Shown here in pieces: positions 38,901-53,900 of a stretch of 64,000 nucleotides of DNA (position 1 is the first letter of the stretch; each line of letters opens with the position of its first letter). The translations under genes and the position numbers were made by a program. A model generated the notes under the pieces. It worked only from the letters and a program-made list of their open reading frames with translations. It was not told the origin of the DNA and ran no database searches. This DNA is from Psococerastis gibbosa (lineage: Eukaryota; Arthropoda; Insecta; Psocodea; Psocidae), in the NCBI GenBank assembly GCA_963971405.1, contig OZ020489.1, positions 41,866,510-41,930,509 of the forward strand, given 5' to 3'.

Positions 38901-41900
38901 GCTCCCCCGGCAGCATGGGATACAGCCACCTCATGTGACCGCTAAACATACCCAAATATAGATGGATAGATAGATGGATAGAAAAGCCTTGTATTTATCA
39001 AACAATAACTACGACATGAATTACAAAGCTATTCCCCTCAAGCCGAAGCGTGTGAGTGTGGCATATGCTAACCACCCCTTGTAATTAATAATACAATACT
39101 ATTGTTATACTACTAGTATTACATCCAAAAATAGGAAATAAATAAAAACATCTGGACAATCTTCTTCTTTAAAAGCCTCATCTATCGAAGATTGGCGATC
39201 ATAATGGCCATTTTATATACAAAGTAACTCAATTTTTAAAGCTATATCCGCAAGCTTTGGCCTTTCTAAGCCAATAACTTACTTCGCAAAGGGGCACCAT
39301 TTCCTGTAAAAATAGTTCTCTATTGAGGTTTTTCTTTTTCTTTCATTATCATGCTTATTGTGTTTTTCCTCCCTTTTTATTTTTAAATTCTTAAAGTTAT
39401 TTTTTTAAATGTATAGTTCTAAAATTATAAGTTATTTTAAATTAACAGGGGGCCCCAGCACGGGTCAATCCTTTGGGGTCCCCCAACCCCCTATTAATGT
39501 AACATACTCTGATTCAATGCTATAAAAAATTGTTATTATATTATTTGGACCTTGCAGACTGCAACTCTGATGGGGGAAATCGTGCTCCCGCCAAACCACC
39601 CTAAGTTTTTCAACCAGGATGTTTTTCTTCTGCCAGGAGCCCCCTGTCCCATCTTCGACCAATACAAAGCCTTCCCTACACTGACGCGTAAATGAGAAAG
39701 GAGAAAATGCCGGCAATAATCACTATCCCATGGTAGAAAGAGTACGATACTAAAAACTATTTCCTCTAAAACCGCAATACACCCTCCTAGATAGAGTTTT
39801 ACCTTTTCGCGGGGGAATCGGTGGGCTCGCCAGAGGTGGCTTTGAGATAGGAGATCCTTCGGCAAGTTCTTTCGTCCACCGACAGAGCGCTCCTCCCTCG
39901 CCGAACCACGCCTTCCGCCTGGCTTGTTGTAGGAACTGTATTTACAGGAACTGCAAGTAAACCAATCAAAGTACCAGATAGCCAAAAATAAATAAATAAA
40001 TAGTGTAGTCAACATAATGTTCTGGCCAATATAAAGAGATACAAGACAAGTATACTCTGCCCTAGAGGGCGAAAACAGGGACGAGATCTTGTTTTTTTGT
40101 TTTTAGGGCGCTTTGTGCGTTTGTGGCATATGCGCCAAGACGAAATTAAGAGAATTAAAACGATGGCTAGGAAGTAAGATGGCTTCATATCATTGTTAGG
40201 ATTTCAGTATGCTGGACAAAGGCTGAAAACAATTAACCACATATACTGTGCAAGTGTTACGCCAACCATCGTCAACTAACATGAAAAATCCCTGTCGGCT
40301 GACTGAGGCATAAAGAAAAAGAAAAGAAAGAAAATTGTCTTTATTTCCCATATGGGCCTTTCGACCCTTTCTTCCAATTAACCACAAGTTTGATGCCAAC
40401 AACAATCATCTTACAAAATGATGTTTGCGTCGCATCGCATATGCATTGCTGTGCAGGATAGGTCAACTAGTTTAACTTTAACTTTACTGAGAACACATAT
40501 TTTTTTCATTCTTGAGATAGATAATGTGAAATCATCAGTAATTGAAGCAATGAAATGGCTTATAGCATTATTTAGTACCGTATGATAGACGTTAATGATG
40601 TAAAGAATGAACCCGCCATTAAGTGAAGCAAATTCAAGAAAATGCGCTAACAACCTTGAACCTCCAAGCCCTCATACCAAAATCATCCCAAACCTAACCA
40701 AACCTGGGAAACTCACATTTGCTTATCATATATCCCTGAAAACTGCATTTTAACAAATAACAGTAAGGTCCGCGATAACACATGGTTTGTAGTCATTTAA
40801 ACAACACACGTAGAAATGTCAACAGTGATAAGAGCCATTACGAGAGGAAATAAACAACTGCATTAGTTTTTACGTTTTGATAGAGATTTCCAAATATTTT
40901 GTAAATAAAAGACGCCCCAATATTTTCGACAAAATTACTAAATTCAACAGCAAAGTTAAGAAAATGGTCTCATTGTTTAGGCATTATCTTGTGGCAGAAA
41001 CCAGTGGCGTAAATAACACCCCCGCGGTGCGGGAAGGCGCAGCATTGCTGCGGGGCGCACTTCGGCTCCCAAAAATAATAAAATCATTTATAAGCCTACG
41101 TAATTAATAAAAATATTGAATTCAAATTGTTATCCATGTTAACTAATATTCCACTATTCCACTCATAAAAATGATTACACAGTAAGACAAGGTAGGGCGC
41201 ACCAAAGGGGGAAGGGGCAGCAAAAGTTATTTACGCCACTGGCAGAAACCCATTTGTAATACTTTCTACATACACCTGAGAAGCAAATATGTATATTAGT
41301 AAGCAGGTTCCCCAAAGCACATGTATGGACTCCTCTACCAACCAAGTAAGAGCAAAACAGTAAATATCAGCAAGTTTCATCAGGGAGTAACATTGGTTTA
41401 AAATCGTTAAGAAGACAGGGTGTGGGAAGTACTAGCTATGAGCGTACTCATTACGATACATACCGCGACAGTAATATAAGATAAGCTTGCCTTTTCTTTA
41501 ATTAAATATTGAGTGACGTGTCTTTTTAAAGGGAATCTTTCCAAATGTTTTGAAAACAATATGGCTTGAGAGCTTAATGATTAATTTATCGTTCCACTGT
41601 GGCTATATTGGCAACATCGCCCTTTGAACACCCCCTGAAATATAACAACTTTGATAATACACAATACATTTGTTTACATGAATTATTGGTAATCTATAAA
41701 ATAAGACGGCGTATTCCAGAAATAGGACTTACTTTATCGATTTTTATGGATTAACGATGGTTCACAAGGCGAAATCTATAGTGCATTATCACAACTTATA
41801 TGTTTTGGAAGGTGTTTAATGAGCATTTTTGTCAATATAAGAGCTATAGACCGAAAATCAATTAATTGGCTTCCACTTTTGTTAAAAAAAAATTACCTTT

Positions 41901-44900
41901 AAGATAATTTAAATTTAATTTGACGTGAAGACCAGCAAAACGGTAAGTTACAGGTAATATTTTGGTCACACAAAAATCTCTGCACATAAACGGGCAATAA
42001 ATAAAAGTAAGTGTCTGCCACGCCCAGCCTTCTTAAAAATCGAAAACAAACAACTCCCAAATTTAGCTAGCTGGTAAATAGAAAGTCACATCTGAACTAT
42101 AATGAAACATGAACACATTTGCGCAAGCCCATATCCTTCTATCAAAATTCCGGCATTTTGTTATTTACATATGGAAATCATGGAAAAATTAAAACCTACT
42201 ACGTTTACTAGGTTTATGATGGAAATACAAGGGAAAAGCCATAGACTAGAGATAAAGGAAATACTAATAGTTAGTGGCTAATTTGTCATATGGACTATGG
42301 GTTGAACAGCTAAAAGAGTTGGGGTAGAATTTTTTTAAATATATATACTTTTAACTAAAAGTTGTTTACATTATAATTTATAACTATTTTTAATCAATAA
42401 TTGACATTACAGGGTATATGTTAAAATCCACTTTAATTTCCAGTTTAAGAGTAAGGCCCGGTACACACGAACAATCGCGACGCTGGAGACGCGCTAGGAA
42501 CTTTGTCATTAGAGCAAATGGGTACGTGGAAAACCACAGAGTCAACTCCTAATGATTTCTAAAGCTGGTGCACGATTTCCCACCAACACGCCCAGTACAC
42601 ATCAAAATTCATCGGAAGTGCATACCAACCCAATTTTTCCCATAACAAATTCCTCAGCGTCTGACGCCCAGCGTAACGTACAAGTGTACCGGAACAAAAT
42701 CAACCACAACACAATCACTTCAGAAAGGGATATGGGCCTTCATGCAAGTGTCGCAATAGTACAGGGGTGCCATTGGCTTTCAATGTACATTTTTTAGTTT
42801 GTTTTGCATCTCACATGACCACGTGCCAATGAGCATGTACCAAGCGCCCCAACCGAAGAGTTTCGGTACCTCTAAGGGGTAAAGTGGTAGGCCTTGGTGT
42901 CCGTACAGGCACAACCTCGTCGTCTTCTTGTGCCCGTTCGCCTAACTCCTTGGTAGACTCGCGTCGAATCACTCGCCTCGCGCGTAACGCTACACAATAT
43001 TACATTCATATAAATACGATACCTTAGGATAGTACTATGTATATACTAGTGAGATTCAGGACGTTTGCAGGATGTTTGCTGCAGTACTTAAATACCACTA
43101 TTCTTCATTGTCTGGGATTAACGCGAAAGGCAGTGCCGCATTTATTTCTTCTATATGTAATTTGCCTCCATAGTATATTGGAAAAGTTTTCTGGCAATGG
43201 AGTAATATTAATTAACAAAGGGTTAGTTGGACTTACAATGCCTGTTCTGTTAGTAGTCATTAGAGCCAGTTGTCACGGAAAGGGGGCTTTCCCATATAAA
43301 ACCCTAGCTAACCCAAGAAATGGAATTTGTGGACCCATTACCCACAAGCGACACATGGGAGGCAAGGGTCAACTTAAAATATCAAAATTAACAATATTGC
43401 AGGATATTTACAAGGACCCCGGGACCCATACAAAACTTCTTACTTAGCTTATGTAGACCTATTCCACCCAGAATTATTTCGAACGTAGCTTATGTACTTC
43501 CTCTAGTACCAGTCCCACTCTGCTGAGATCGTCCTCAATCTAATTTCTGTGTCTCTTCCTTGGTCTTCCCCTTCTGTGTGTTCCCTCTATTCAAGGCCGT
43601 ACCCAGAGGGAGGTGGTTAGGGGGAATCATCAAACCTCCCCCCCCCCTCTCCAGATAGATTTGAAAAAAACCCTTCATGCTTCGTGGTTAAAATCTAACC
43701 GGTCCTAACACACCCAACAACCCCTCCCCCGTTAAAGCAAATCCTGGGTACGGCCTTGCCTCTATTTTCTCCTCCGGCCATTTCCTCGCGCATCTGCTGC
43801 TATCCGTTCACTTTTTGTGCCCGAACAATTGCAGTCTCCTTCTTGCAATCTTCTCCCCCAATGGTTCTTCCACACCGAACTCTTCTTACCGCTTAATTAC
43901 TTCTTGTCCCCCGTACTGACAAACCTAACTCGTTTTTAATAATTAAAAAAATTCCCTCGAGGCTACGGTTCCCATATATCCCCACACCCAAAAAAACCAC
44001 ATACCTGTAGGTCCGGGCAATGTTTTCACAGCAGCAAGATACGACTCCTGTCGGACGACCTTGTGCCGTTGCTTATCGAGCACAGGTGACAGCGACTGAC
44101 ACAGCCGTTCCTCCATCGTCAGTGGTGTCGCAGTCGAACTGGGTGTCAGTGACTGGTACAGCCGTTCCTCCATCGCGTGCCCCGTCTTCAAGTTGGGCGT
44201 TATTGCCTGGTATAGCCGATCCTCTGGATGACTTAGCCGGCTCTCGGAGGCTGGAGTGGAGCTGTGGGTCGGCGAGTCCGCGAATGACGACGACCACCGC
44301 TCGGTGGAGGAGGATCGGGCCCGTGATCGAGACTGGTAGTCTAGCACTGCAACATAATAAACCGTTGTATAGCCAACCACTATCATAGGGTAGTCTGAGG
44401 AGTGAGGGTGTGTCTAGAGTTCTATATAGGAGAGATGGGACATTCGAGCGCGCAAAAAGTATTTTTTAAACTTGGGGCCACCCGATGCCACGTTTTCTAT
44501 GCTCAGCAATTGAAAAAAAAACTTAACTGGTGGCCCCAGAATGCAAAAAAATATTTTTGGGGCGCTGGAATGTCCCATCACTCCTATATAGAACTCTAGG
44601 TGGGTCGAAGCACGAATAATAAATTGTACCTAACCTGTGTTTTGAAGTTCACACCAAGCCTACACCGGTTGAGCAACTTGCCCGGCAGATGCGCGGCAGA
44701 AGGCGGAAAATCTTCCCTGTCGAGTTTCGAACCTCAATCTTCCGTTTCATAATCCAGTTCTCTACCAACTGCACTATTCCGGACCATGACCAGTTGTTGT
44801 CGCTATATTTCACTAAGCTTCAACTGGATACTGACGAATGCTGTGCATATTATGGAGAGATCGTGCTTCTAATGATGAGTTCCTGAGGCGAATGGATACA

Positions 44901-47900
44901 GAAGCTGAGTTGCTGCTGACTGCTAAGAAACGTAAGCTAACGTACTTCGGCCATGCGATGAACGCGAGGAACGAAAAGCATCGCCTTATGCATGTCATAA
45001 TCCAAGGGAAGACTGAGGGTTCTCAGCAGAAGAAGAACATCCTGGTTGAAAACCCCGAGGCAGTGGTTTGGGTTTGGTTTCCCTTTTCAGAGCAGCAGTC
45101 TCCAAGGTCCAAATTGGCATGATGATCACCAATCATCGCTAGAAGAGGCATATAAAGAAGAAGAAGAAGTTTCCCCTGTCGTCAAGATGTGTCCTGTAAT
45201 TCAGTTGCACCCTAGATATTCTTCTGGCTCAAGTCTCTCCAAGAATATCCGATCTGTTGTTTCCGAGCGTGACAAAAGCGAGAAGAACACAAAGAAAACC
45301 AGTTTACTTACCGGGGTCTCTATAACCAGGGGGTGGGGGTACATGGAGCACAGAAGATCCAATGGGCATCGTCCGGTTGCCAGACAGCGGGGCGGCAGCG
45401 AGCAGAGTAGGCGAGCAGGGTTCAACGCTGCCACGATGCTCAAACTCCTGGCGACGTACTGCGACGGGCGGAGCTGCCACGCGTGACGATAATCTGAAAT
45501 ATTACAACAGTATTAAATCTTAATATACGTATATATTTCGACTGTCTGTGTGTATGTCACGAACCCCTCTCAAACGACTGGACCGATAATGATGATTTTT
45601 TTAGTGTGTGTTCAAGGAGATTCGAGGATGGTTTAAGTTAACAATTTGGTCCACTGGAGAATGTTTTTATAATTAATTTTAGTATTTTAAGTAGTTGTTG
45701 ATTTTGGAATGTTTTACATTGGATCCGGCCGACTGCGCTACCATCGCCAACCGACATCTAGCGGCAGACTGCGCTACCATTTTAATTTTGGTTTATCCCG
45801 ACAGTTGGTGCTGCGTGTGTGTTGTGTGTGATTTTGGAATGTTTTACATTGGACACGTTTTATATTGCGCTACCATCGCTACCATTTTAATTTTCGTTTA
45901 TCCCGACACCTAACCTACAAATTGTGTTCAAATTCAAGTTCAAATTAGTGTTCAAAGAGTTTTGGAGTGTGCATCAAGTAAGAGAAAGGTAAAGTAAAGT
46001 AGAGAAAGAGTAAAGTAAGAGCAGCCAGGCTTGAGGATGCACGATTGCGAGCACGTCAGCCGCGTTTTGCAGTTCCCAATTCGATTGGCATTTGTAATCA
46101 CAATCAATAAAGCTCAAGGTCAATCTTTACATGCGGATTGCTTTTCACATGGACAACTGTATGTTGCGTGTTCCCGAGTCGGCAAACCAGATAGTCCTTC
46201 ACTCCTTATATCTACGCAGGTCGCAGACAAGGGAAAAATCTATCTATCACATGCGAGCCCCGAAGAGGCGAGCTGCGTAATGCCCAATGCGAGGCGCCCC
46301 GAAGTGGTGGAGGCAGCAGCCGAAGGCTGCGCCGGGAACCGCTTGTATAATGTATATAATATTAATATTAAATACGTATAGTTAGGTGAAAGAGAGGGCC
46401 ATAGGCCCTAATCTCGTTGTACCCACGTTTGTTTTCAATGAAGACTTTATTAGTATTATTATTATTATCTGTGATCTCCCAAAGAGGAAAAAATGGCTTC
46501 AGAATACAACCGGACACCCCCTCACGGGCCCCACTATTATTCTATATTGGAGAGAGTGGACATTTGTACGCGCCAAAAATTTGTCTTGAGTCCTGGGGCC
46601 ACCTGACACATTATTTCAATGACTGGTCATAGGAGTCGTGGCGAGTGGCCACAGAAATTCAAAATTATATTTTTGGCGGGATGCGAATGTCCCATCTCTC
46701 TCACATAGACCTCTAGGCCCCACTATCTGTTTTTGCTCAAAATCACACTCCACAGGACATACCAAACGAATCTATGATGAATCGCAGATAAGAACAAATG
46801 TTCCTTTAATTTGACTTTTTTGTTCTATTACTAAGCAAACCTAGCGGAGTTAGGACTATAAAGCCCTCTCTTACACTTAACTAGGAAGACCCGGGACCGC
46901 ATGCTTTACATGCCCTGCGAAGCATGGCCAGAAAATGTAGCAAGTGTGGGACTCAAACCAACAACCTTTCGGGTGAAATTCGGAGTCAGTACCACTACTC
47001 GACATATCCCTTTATATTGATATTGAGCATGTAGCTGTCAATAACACCGTTTGGCGACAGTTATGGAATCCGTGAAAATACTGATTTGGAATGTACCTAG
47101 CGAGTTCATTGGAGTAGCCTCTAATCTTGTCGTCAAGCAATGCACCTGTCTCGAACTGCTGCGTTCGCTCCGACACAAGTTGAATGGTTGGCTGATGCCG
47201 CCTCAAGTCGCTTACCCCTGAAAAAAAAATAATAATTTGCAATTTGAAATAACAGTACGCTAAACTAGGCACGATTAGTTCAGATAAAAGTTTCTTTATG
47301 CACAGAATTCTTCTTCTTTATAAATATGCATTGAAAGTACCAGCATCAGCGTATCAAGGTAATCTCAATTTCATACATAACACAATCTCTGTCGTTCGCA
47401 CGATTTTGCTTAAGCATGGGTTTAACTTGCTATGATATGAATGAGAAGACCTGACAAGACTGTTTTATAATTGTAAATACATACCTTGCTCTACTTCGAA
47501 ATGCCTAGCCACCGTCCACCTCGACTACTGTTGCCACATCAGCAAAACTATCTAGAGTTCTGTATGGAAACTTTGTACTTTGCTCCGTTTCCAAACGACC
47601 AGCTACCGTCCACCTCGACTCTCGTTTGTTCCGGCTCCCCACTTCTTCCCTACGCTGGTGCCACGCGTCAGCATGCCTATCCAGAGTTCTGTACGGAAAC
47701 TACGTACCTTGCTCCGCTTCGAAATGCCTAGCCGCCGTCCACCTTGACTCTCTCGCCTGTTCCGGCTCCACACTCCTCCCATGCGCTATTGTCAAGCAGT
47801 CGGGCGCTGTTGCCGCGTCAGGTGGCCAGGCGGGCTGCGCCATTCGCTGGGGCCTCGAGTAAAATTCCCGTGCTATCACACCTGGAGCCTCCCGTGGTGC

Positions 47901-50900
47901 CAGATACGTAGGTGTTACCTGGTTCCGCAGAAATTGCTCCTTCAGCTCCGAAGTCCTGGAAAACATACCAATTTTTACGACACTACATTTCGGCTACTGA
48001 ACGCCAAGGTTTAAATTCATTAGGAGTAATTCCACATCAATGTGATTACAAAGGGCAGAGTCAGACGATGTAACAGGAGAACCTGACGCCACGTCCCCGA
48101 TCAAGCCCCGGTCAATGTGGAAGCAGACTTGCACAGTACGCTTTCAGATAGCCCGAATTCTCCTACTCTATTGTGATCAATGTATGTTTATAAGCCTACC
48201 TGAATATTCTAGACATAATCGCAGAATCGTCTGTGGACGAGTCGATACTGCTAAAACTTGCACCGTCCACACTGAGCCGTCCACCTACGACAACAGAAAC
48301 GAAAACATTATTATTTTTTGTTTTTGAAAAAAAGGTTAAAACGCGTACAAACAATTTAATGAATGTATCCGATTAGCCTCTTCAATCACCTCACTGTCAC
48401 CTAATAGGATACATTCATTGAATTGTTTGTATACGATTAACCTTTTAACAAGAAAAAAAAAAAAACTTGTGTCGAGTTGCGACACGTCTCAGACCGGCAA
48501 GGTGTGTAGATACTCGCATAGGTACAAGCACGCTACCACCTTGCCACCCAAGAAGAATTAACTATTATTACTACTACAGTATATCGGCTTCGATGGCAAG
48601 GTGGTACCGTGCTAGTCCTTGTGCAAGGCTCTACGCCCCATGCGATCGAAGATGTTTCGTAACTCAGCACAAGTATTAATTTACTCATTGAGGCGACTGA
48701 AGAGGTCAATCGGATACATTCATTAAATTGTTTGTATGCGATTGCCCTTTTTTTAATACAAATTTATTAAGTACCTAAATAAATAAAATATATTTCTATT
48801 AAATTATACAAACAAGTAGGTAATCAACAAGTACTAGTACAAAGTAAAATTGTCATCCTAATTGATAAATTGGAAAGCAGGTAGCGGGAAAGCAGCAGTG
48901 AAGCGTTCGTGAGTTCACTTTAGGGGAAGGGAGAAGTTATTGATTGAACCTCACAAAATTTTAATTATTAATACCTTATCGCTTATTGGAGAGGGGGCCC
49001 AAATAGGCTCCACTATTTCTTATGTGTAGTTTTTTTCTAATTTTGAGCAACGCTTTTGCGTATTCACTTCAAGTCTTGTGGTATGTTGTGCACCTGCTAA
49101 GACTTGTAAATATGCCGTCATTTTTTATTAAAAAAAATGTATCTCAATCTAATGTTTAACATAACTGAAATCGATTAGAGCCCATATCATTACTTGCTTA
49201 ATAGGTTTTCCCAATAGGTTGATTGTACCTTGTTGTTTGTCCTCAAGAGAGAGCGCCCTTGTGTAACAGAATAGTTGAAGAATTAGAAGAAATGCTCCTC
49301 TACATTTTAATACATAGTAGTAGACTCGTTCCCATCATTTGTTAGGTCGAGCTAACTCCTGTTACGATGTCAATACTTGCCCATTTGCACTTATAGTCTG
49401 TGTGGGTTGACATCAAGGTGGGAAACAGTTTGCCACTGGCTAGAAATTCATTCGGAAACTATACCAGTAATATTCGAAAACCGACGGGGTCGTTGGCAGG
49501 CAAGGCTCAAAGGGCCAACACACTGTATGTTGGCCTATACCCATAAAAAGCCCTTCATGTAGCCGGCACTAGCACCGCTTGGCGAGAGTTTTGGACCCAG
49601 ACCCGCCAGAAAATGTTCCCCCAATGTATCGAGTCTCGAACATCGACCTTCCAGGCCACGTTTCTAACAACTGTTCTACGCCACGCGTTACTTAAAATTA
49701 AGATAAGATATAACGACTTACCCGTCTCAGCCCAAGCAGGGCTGGCATTTCTCGGCCGGGCATTGGTCATTGGGTTGTGTGCGGTCTCTCTATAATGCTG
49801 AAACAAGCCAAAATAATGTTAATAGACACGAAAAAGAGGAACCACGCCGTCACAGAAGCTGTCAGGATACGGTATGTAAGTAAAAACTATATAATTACAA
49901 AAGCTATCACGGCCGGAGTCAGAGATGATGATACAAATGATGCAATAGAATCAGGGCTGATGGTGTCGATCCGAAAGAATACAACATCTGAGTGGTTGAA
50001 AATGTTAGTGGCCAAGGAGCCTCCGAGGTACAATCTTAGAAGTCAACGTATAGTGCCACTGAAGATGTCGGCTGCAGATGTTGACGAAACGTTTGGAACT
50101 ATGCTTTCGGATCAATCACGGCCCATTTGCCTCTGTATGATTAGTAGCAACTATTATACCTTTTTCTATAAGACCGCCACCAGCTCTCCGGCAGGGGGGG
50201 GGGGGTGCTTCAGGCCATTTTTATAATAAATACTAACTGGTATAGGGTCTGAGCATTCAAATAGGTACTGAAGGCTAATTGAACTAAAATATTACAAATT
50301 AATATTCGCCAAGAAACGTGCCCATCACCCTCAGATGACACATCCCACAAGTCCTACGTAACAGTTTTGGCAACAGCGTTTTAGACTAATTCGGCACTCC
50401 TGAGAATGAATCTGTTTGTTGCTAAGCTGGACTTTGGACCAAGATGGCGGCCAAAACCCTTCTTCCCCATACCTCATTCATAAAAAAATACATCCATCAA
50501 TACAATCACGAACTTTCAAAGCTTGTATTCCAATATGGCGCCTAAAATGACACTGCCGGCTGATGGCTGGCCCGTTTTCCGGATTTAAGTGTTTTTACAA
50601 CGTAAGCCACCTTGGAATACCGGCTTCTTCAGCAAAATCCAGTTTGGCAACAGGCAGATTCGTTTTCAGCGGGATCAAAATAATCTGAAAAAGCTGTTGC
50701 ATGACTTGCACTTCCTACCATGACGTCATCTAGAAATAGAATATGGATCTCTGACCACAAATACATTTTATAAAATAAAATAAAATAGAATTTATTCGGG
50801 AATGGCTGATTGGACGGGAAGAGGTGGAATCTTTGTTTCAAATTATGGATTAGAAAGAATTTTTTCTGTGGACCTGTTATTAACACGTAAGTTAATGTTG

Positions 50901-53900
50901 GTCGTTTTTTTCAAGGGTTTAATATTTTGTTTTTAAATTATTTATTTATTTATTTCTTAGTCTGTTATGGGCCATCTGGCCCTACAGTATTGTGTATTTT
51001 CTAGTACACCTTTTGATTGATTGATTGAGAACTTAATTTACAGATTTTTATGGATCCAACACAACCCATGCTTACCTATGAAAATTCTGAGATACCGCCT
51101 ATCGCCCCCCCCCCAAGTGGTACTTTGAGTATGCTATGCAGACCTACGTAGCCCGTAGGGCCATAGAAAAGTTTGCCCCCTATTTTACGAAACAAATTTT
51201 TACCGCTTCTAAATATTCCCAGCCTATACTGCACGGCACAACGCAGAACCCTTTACGAAGACATTTTTAAGTGTGGCTGAAACGGCCTTTACACGTGAAA
51301 ACTAGTCAACCTACTTTCTAAAAAAAAATCACCTTTACAGGGGGGAAATGGGCAGCGGCCCTCTTGCAGGAGGGGGAGCAATAGCCCCTCTCTGCCCATA
51401 ACTGGCGACGCCCATGCTTACAATAACCACAGTACTGTTGCCTCCTACACAATAATGGCAGGTGAAAAACGAGTGGATATTTCAAATTAGCATATCACTG
51501 TTTACTGACACCATAACTTAAAAAAGATTCAAGAGTTTTTAGTAGATGATATCATAATATTTACCCACAGACAAGCTGATATGAGGTCATACAAGGACAA
51601 AACATAATAGCCAATGGTTTCAGTCACTTATTTTTATTTTTACAATACCTAACCGCACCTAGCAAGCAAAATAAATAGCTAGGAATATACGTCATAATTC
51701 GGTCATGTATCGTAGGATATTTAAAGCCACTTCCCACAGACTAATGTTGTCTTATATGGAACCTGGAGAGCTGACATATTGCTTGAAACATACGGTCATA
51801 CCCAATGAGGTTCTGTAGGGACAGTTTTGGTCACTAGGTTCGCTGACGACAAACCGATATCCATATTATTCAAAATGGCCGCCGTTTGTATGTGAAAACT
51901 AAGCTCTTAGCATCTAATTAATTCTTTTAATATTTTTTATAATATTTTTACTATGCCTGGACCTTATTTTGCTGCATATAATTTAATATATATATTCTCC
52001 ATGATCTATAGAAAAATATCACTTAAAAATAATACGTAATTAAACATAATTTTTTAAAATAGTATTGAGGCTTATGGAATAATCAACGCTTTGATATCAT
52101 TGCAACTGGTGCTGCCATCTACAAAATGACGTCACAAATGAACCTCATACCCAAACACTATAACAGGGTAGACAGCCACAGGGTAGTTTATGAATGCAAT
52201 AAAATAATAAAATAACCAATAGAGTTCTTGCGTAGTGACGTCACAGTAAGAGGGCGGAGCTAATAGCGCATGCGTGATTGCGAAAATAATGTAAACAAAA
52301 TCAGCTGTTCGGCCATTGGAGGATATAAAGTGCATTGAGCGCTATTGATTTTTAAAGTTTTTAGATGTTATTATTCATATTTCTAGCGTTATATATTAAG
52401 CATTGCTGCTATGACTTGTGTAATAGTGATAGCCGATACCAGGACAGACCACATACGAGAGAGGTCTGAATTATATCGTTCCCCAAGCCACTGGAAAAAC
52501 TTTAGAAATGCAAGTGGTGGTTGCATCAATGTGGCAGAACGAAGTCCACAATATTTAAAGTTACAAAATGCACATATATATGCATGGCCGTGCCCAGGGG
52601 GTAGTCCATGGGGTCCGCACCCCCCCCCCCATCCCCCGAAATAAATTTCTGCAGGTAAACCTGTATGGTTTGAAGAATTTATTCATTAATTCATTAATAA
52701 ATTACGAAATTACGTAAAAAAATGTTTGGACCCCCCCCCGAAATCATAACCTGGGAACAGCCTTATATATATGTTCAAAACATTTAGTGGATCCTAGTGG
52801 GCCAACAAAAGATTTTTCCAGATCCAATCGGACCAGTCGATTGAGATCATGGCCGTAGCCAAGGGGGAGTTCAACCTCCCCCCCCCCCCCGTGATGAAAC
52901 GGCTTGATACTAGATAGAATCGGATTTCGAGAGGAAAAATATAAACTACTAAGTAATATCCAATTAAATTTCTGAACCCCCCCCCCCCCCCCGAAAAATC
53001 CTGGCTACGGCTTCATTGGGATCAATAATGTATATCAATATATATCGTCGTTACTTTCCAGTGGCCATGGCCGTGCCCAGGTGGGTGGTCCATGGGGTCC
53101 GGACCCCCCCCCCCCCCCGAAATAATTTTTTTATGTAAACCTGTATTGCTCGATGACCATTAATTCAATAATAAATTACGTTAAAAAAAATTTGGACACC
53201 CCCCCCCCCCCCGAAAACAAAAGCTGGGCACGGCCTGTAGCCCTACGAAAATTAACTGCTTTGGTGCTCAGATACTAAATTGAATTCTAGTGATAGTATT
53301 ATGGGGAGACAATAACCATTTTTACGCTACTAATATTTACAAACAACATGATAGGCTAGCGTGTCGGCAGCCCAGCCGACTAGGCTATATTTCATGGTAG
53401 TAATGCAGTAAAGTTGTATGGTTATGGTAATAAATCATTACTAATACATTAATTGTAATATGTATAAGCAAGCTTAGGCTCACATACCCATTTAAAAATC
53501 TGATCTGCCCTCGCGGAAGTATCAGAACCAATGAAATAATATTAGATACACTAGTAAATAATATTTTTCGACAATTATTTGCAGCTACTTTGCCGCAATT
53601 TTTTGTCAGTACCCGCGCAAGTATTGAAGAAACATATAAATAGCACTAATTTTCCGTTTAAAAGCTAAAATTTCTTAAAATAAAATAAATTTCATTGGAA
53701 AGCCTATGCACTCCATGTTAAAATGAGGGGGTGATGTCCGAGAATCAGGGGTACCCCCTCCCTTTCCGACAGCCCGCCATCTTTGTTTTACCTGCGCAAG
53801 AACTCCATAGAACCTTCCTTAAAAGTATGAAACGTTTTTGTTTTTTTCATCTTCAGAAAGGTAAAGGTCTCAAAATTCGCCCTTGTACCAGAACAGCGAC

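Noticed and set aside
39536-40015. 159-aa frame as a single coding exon
   Set aside because: It fuses the wrong phase of RhoGAP exon 9 with a LINE tail; the phase set by exon 8 gives a better protein.
40893-41107. 76-aa plus-strand frame
   Set aside because: Ends inside the hAT MITE; chance frame.
43037-43447. 136-aa plus-strand frame
   Set aside because: No known motif, no splice sites, odd composition; likely chance in an intron.
44700-44790. Possible tRNA gene (A and B boxes)
   Set aside because: No acceptor stem or 3' half; fits a SINE head better.
49777-50226. 149-aa plus-strand frame with RYNLRSQ
   Set aside because: Overlaps RhoGAP exon 3 antisense at its start. The RYNLRSQ word is suggestive of retroelements but too short to assign.
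52620-53215. Repeated C-runs as sequencing artefacts
   Set aside because: They occur at fixed places inside several MITE copies with inverted ends, so they are real in kind, though exact lengths may be wrong.
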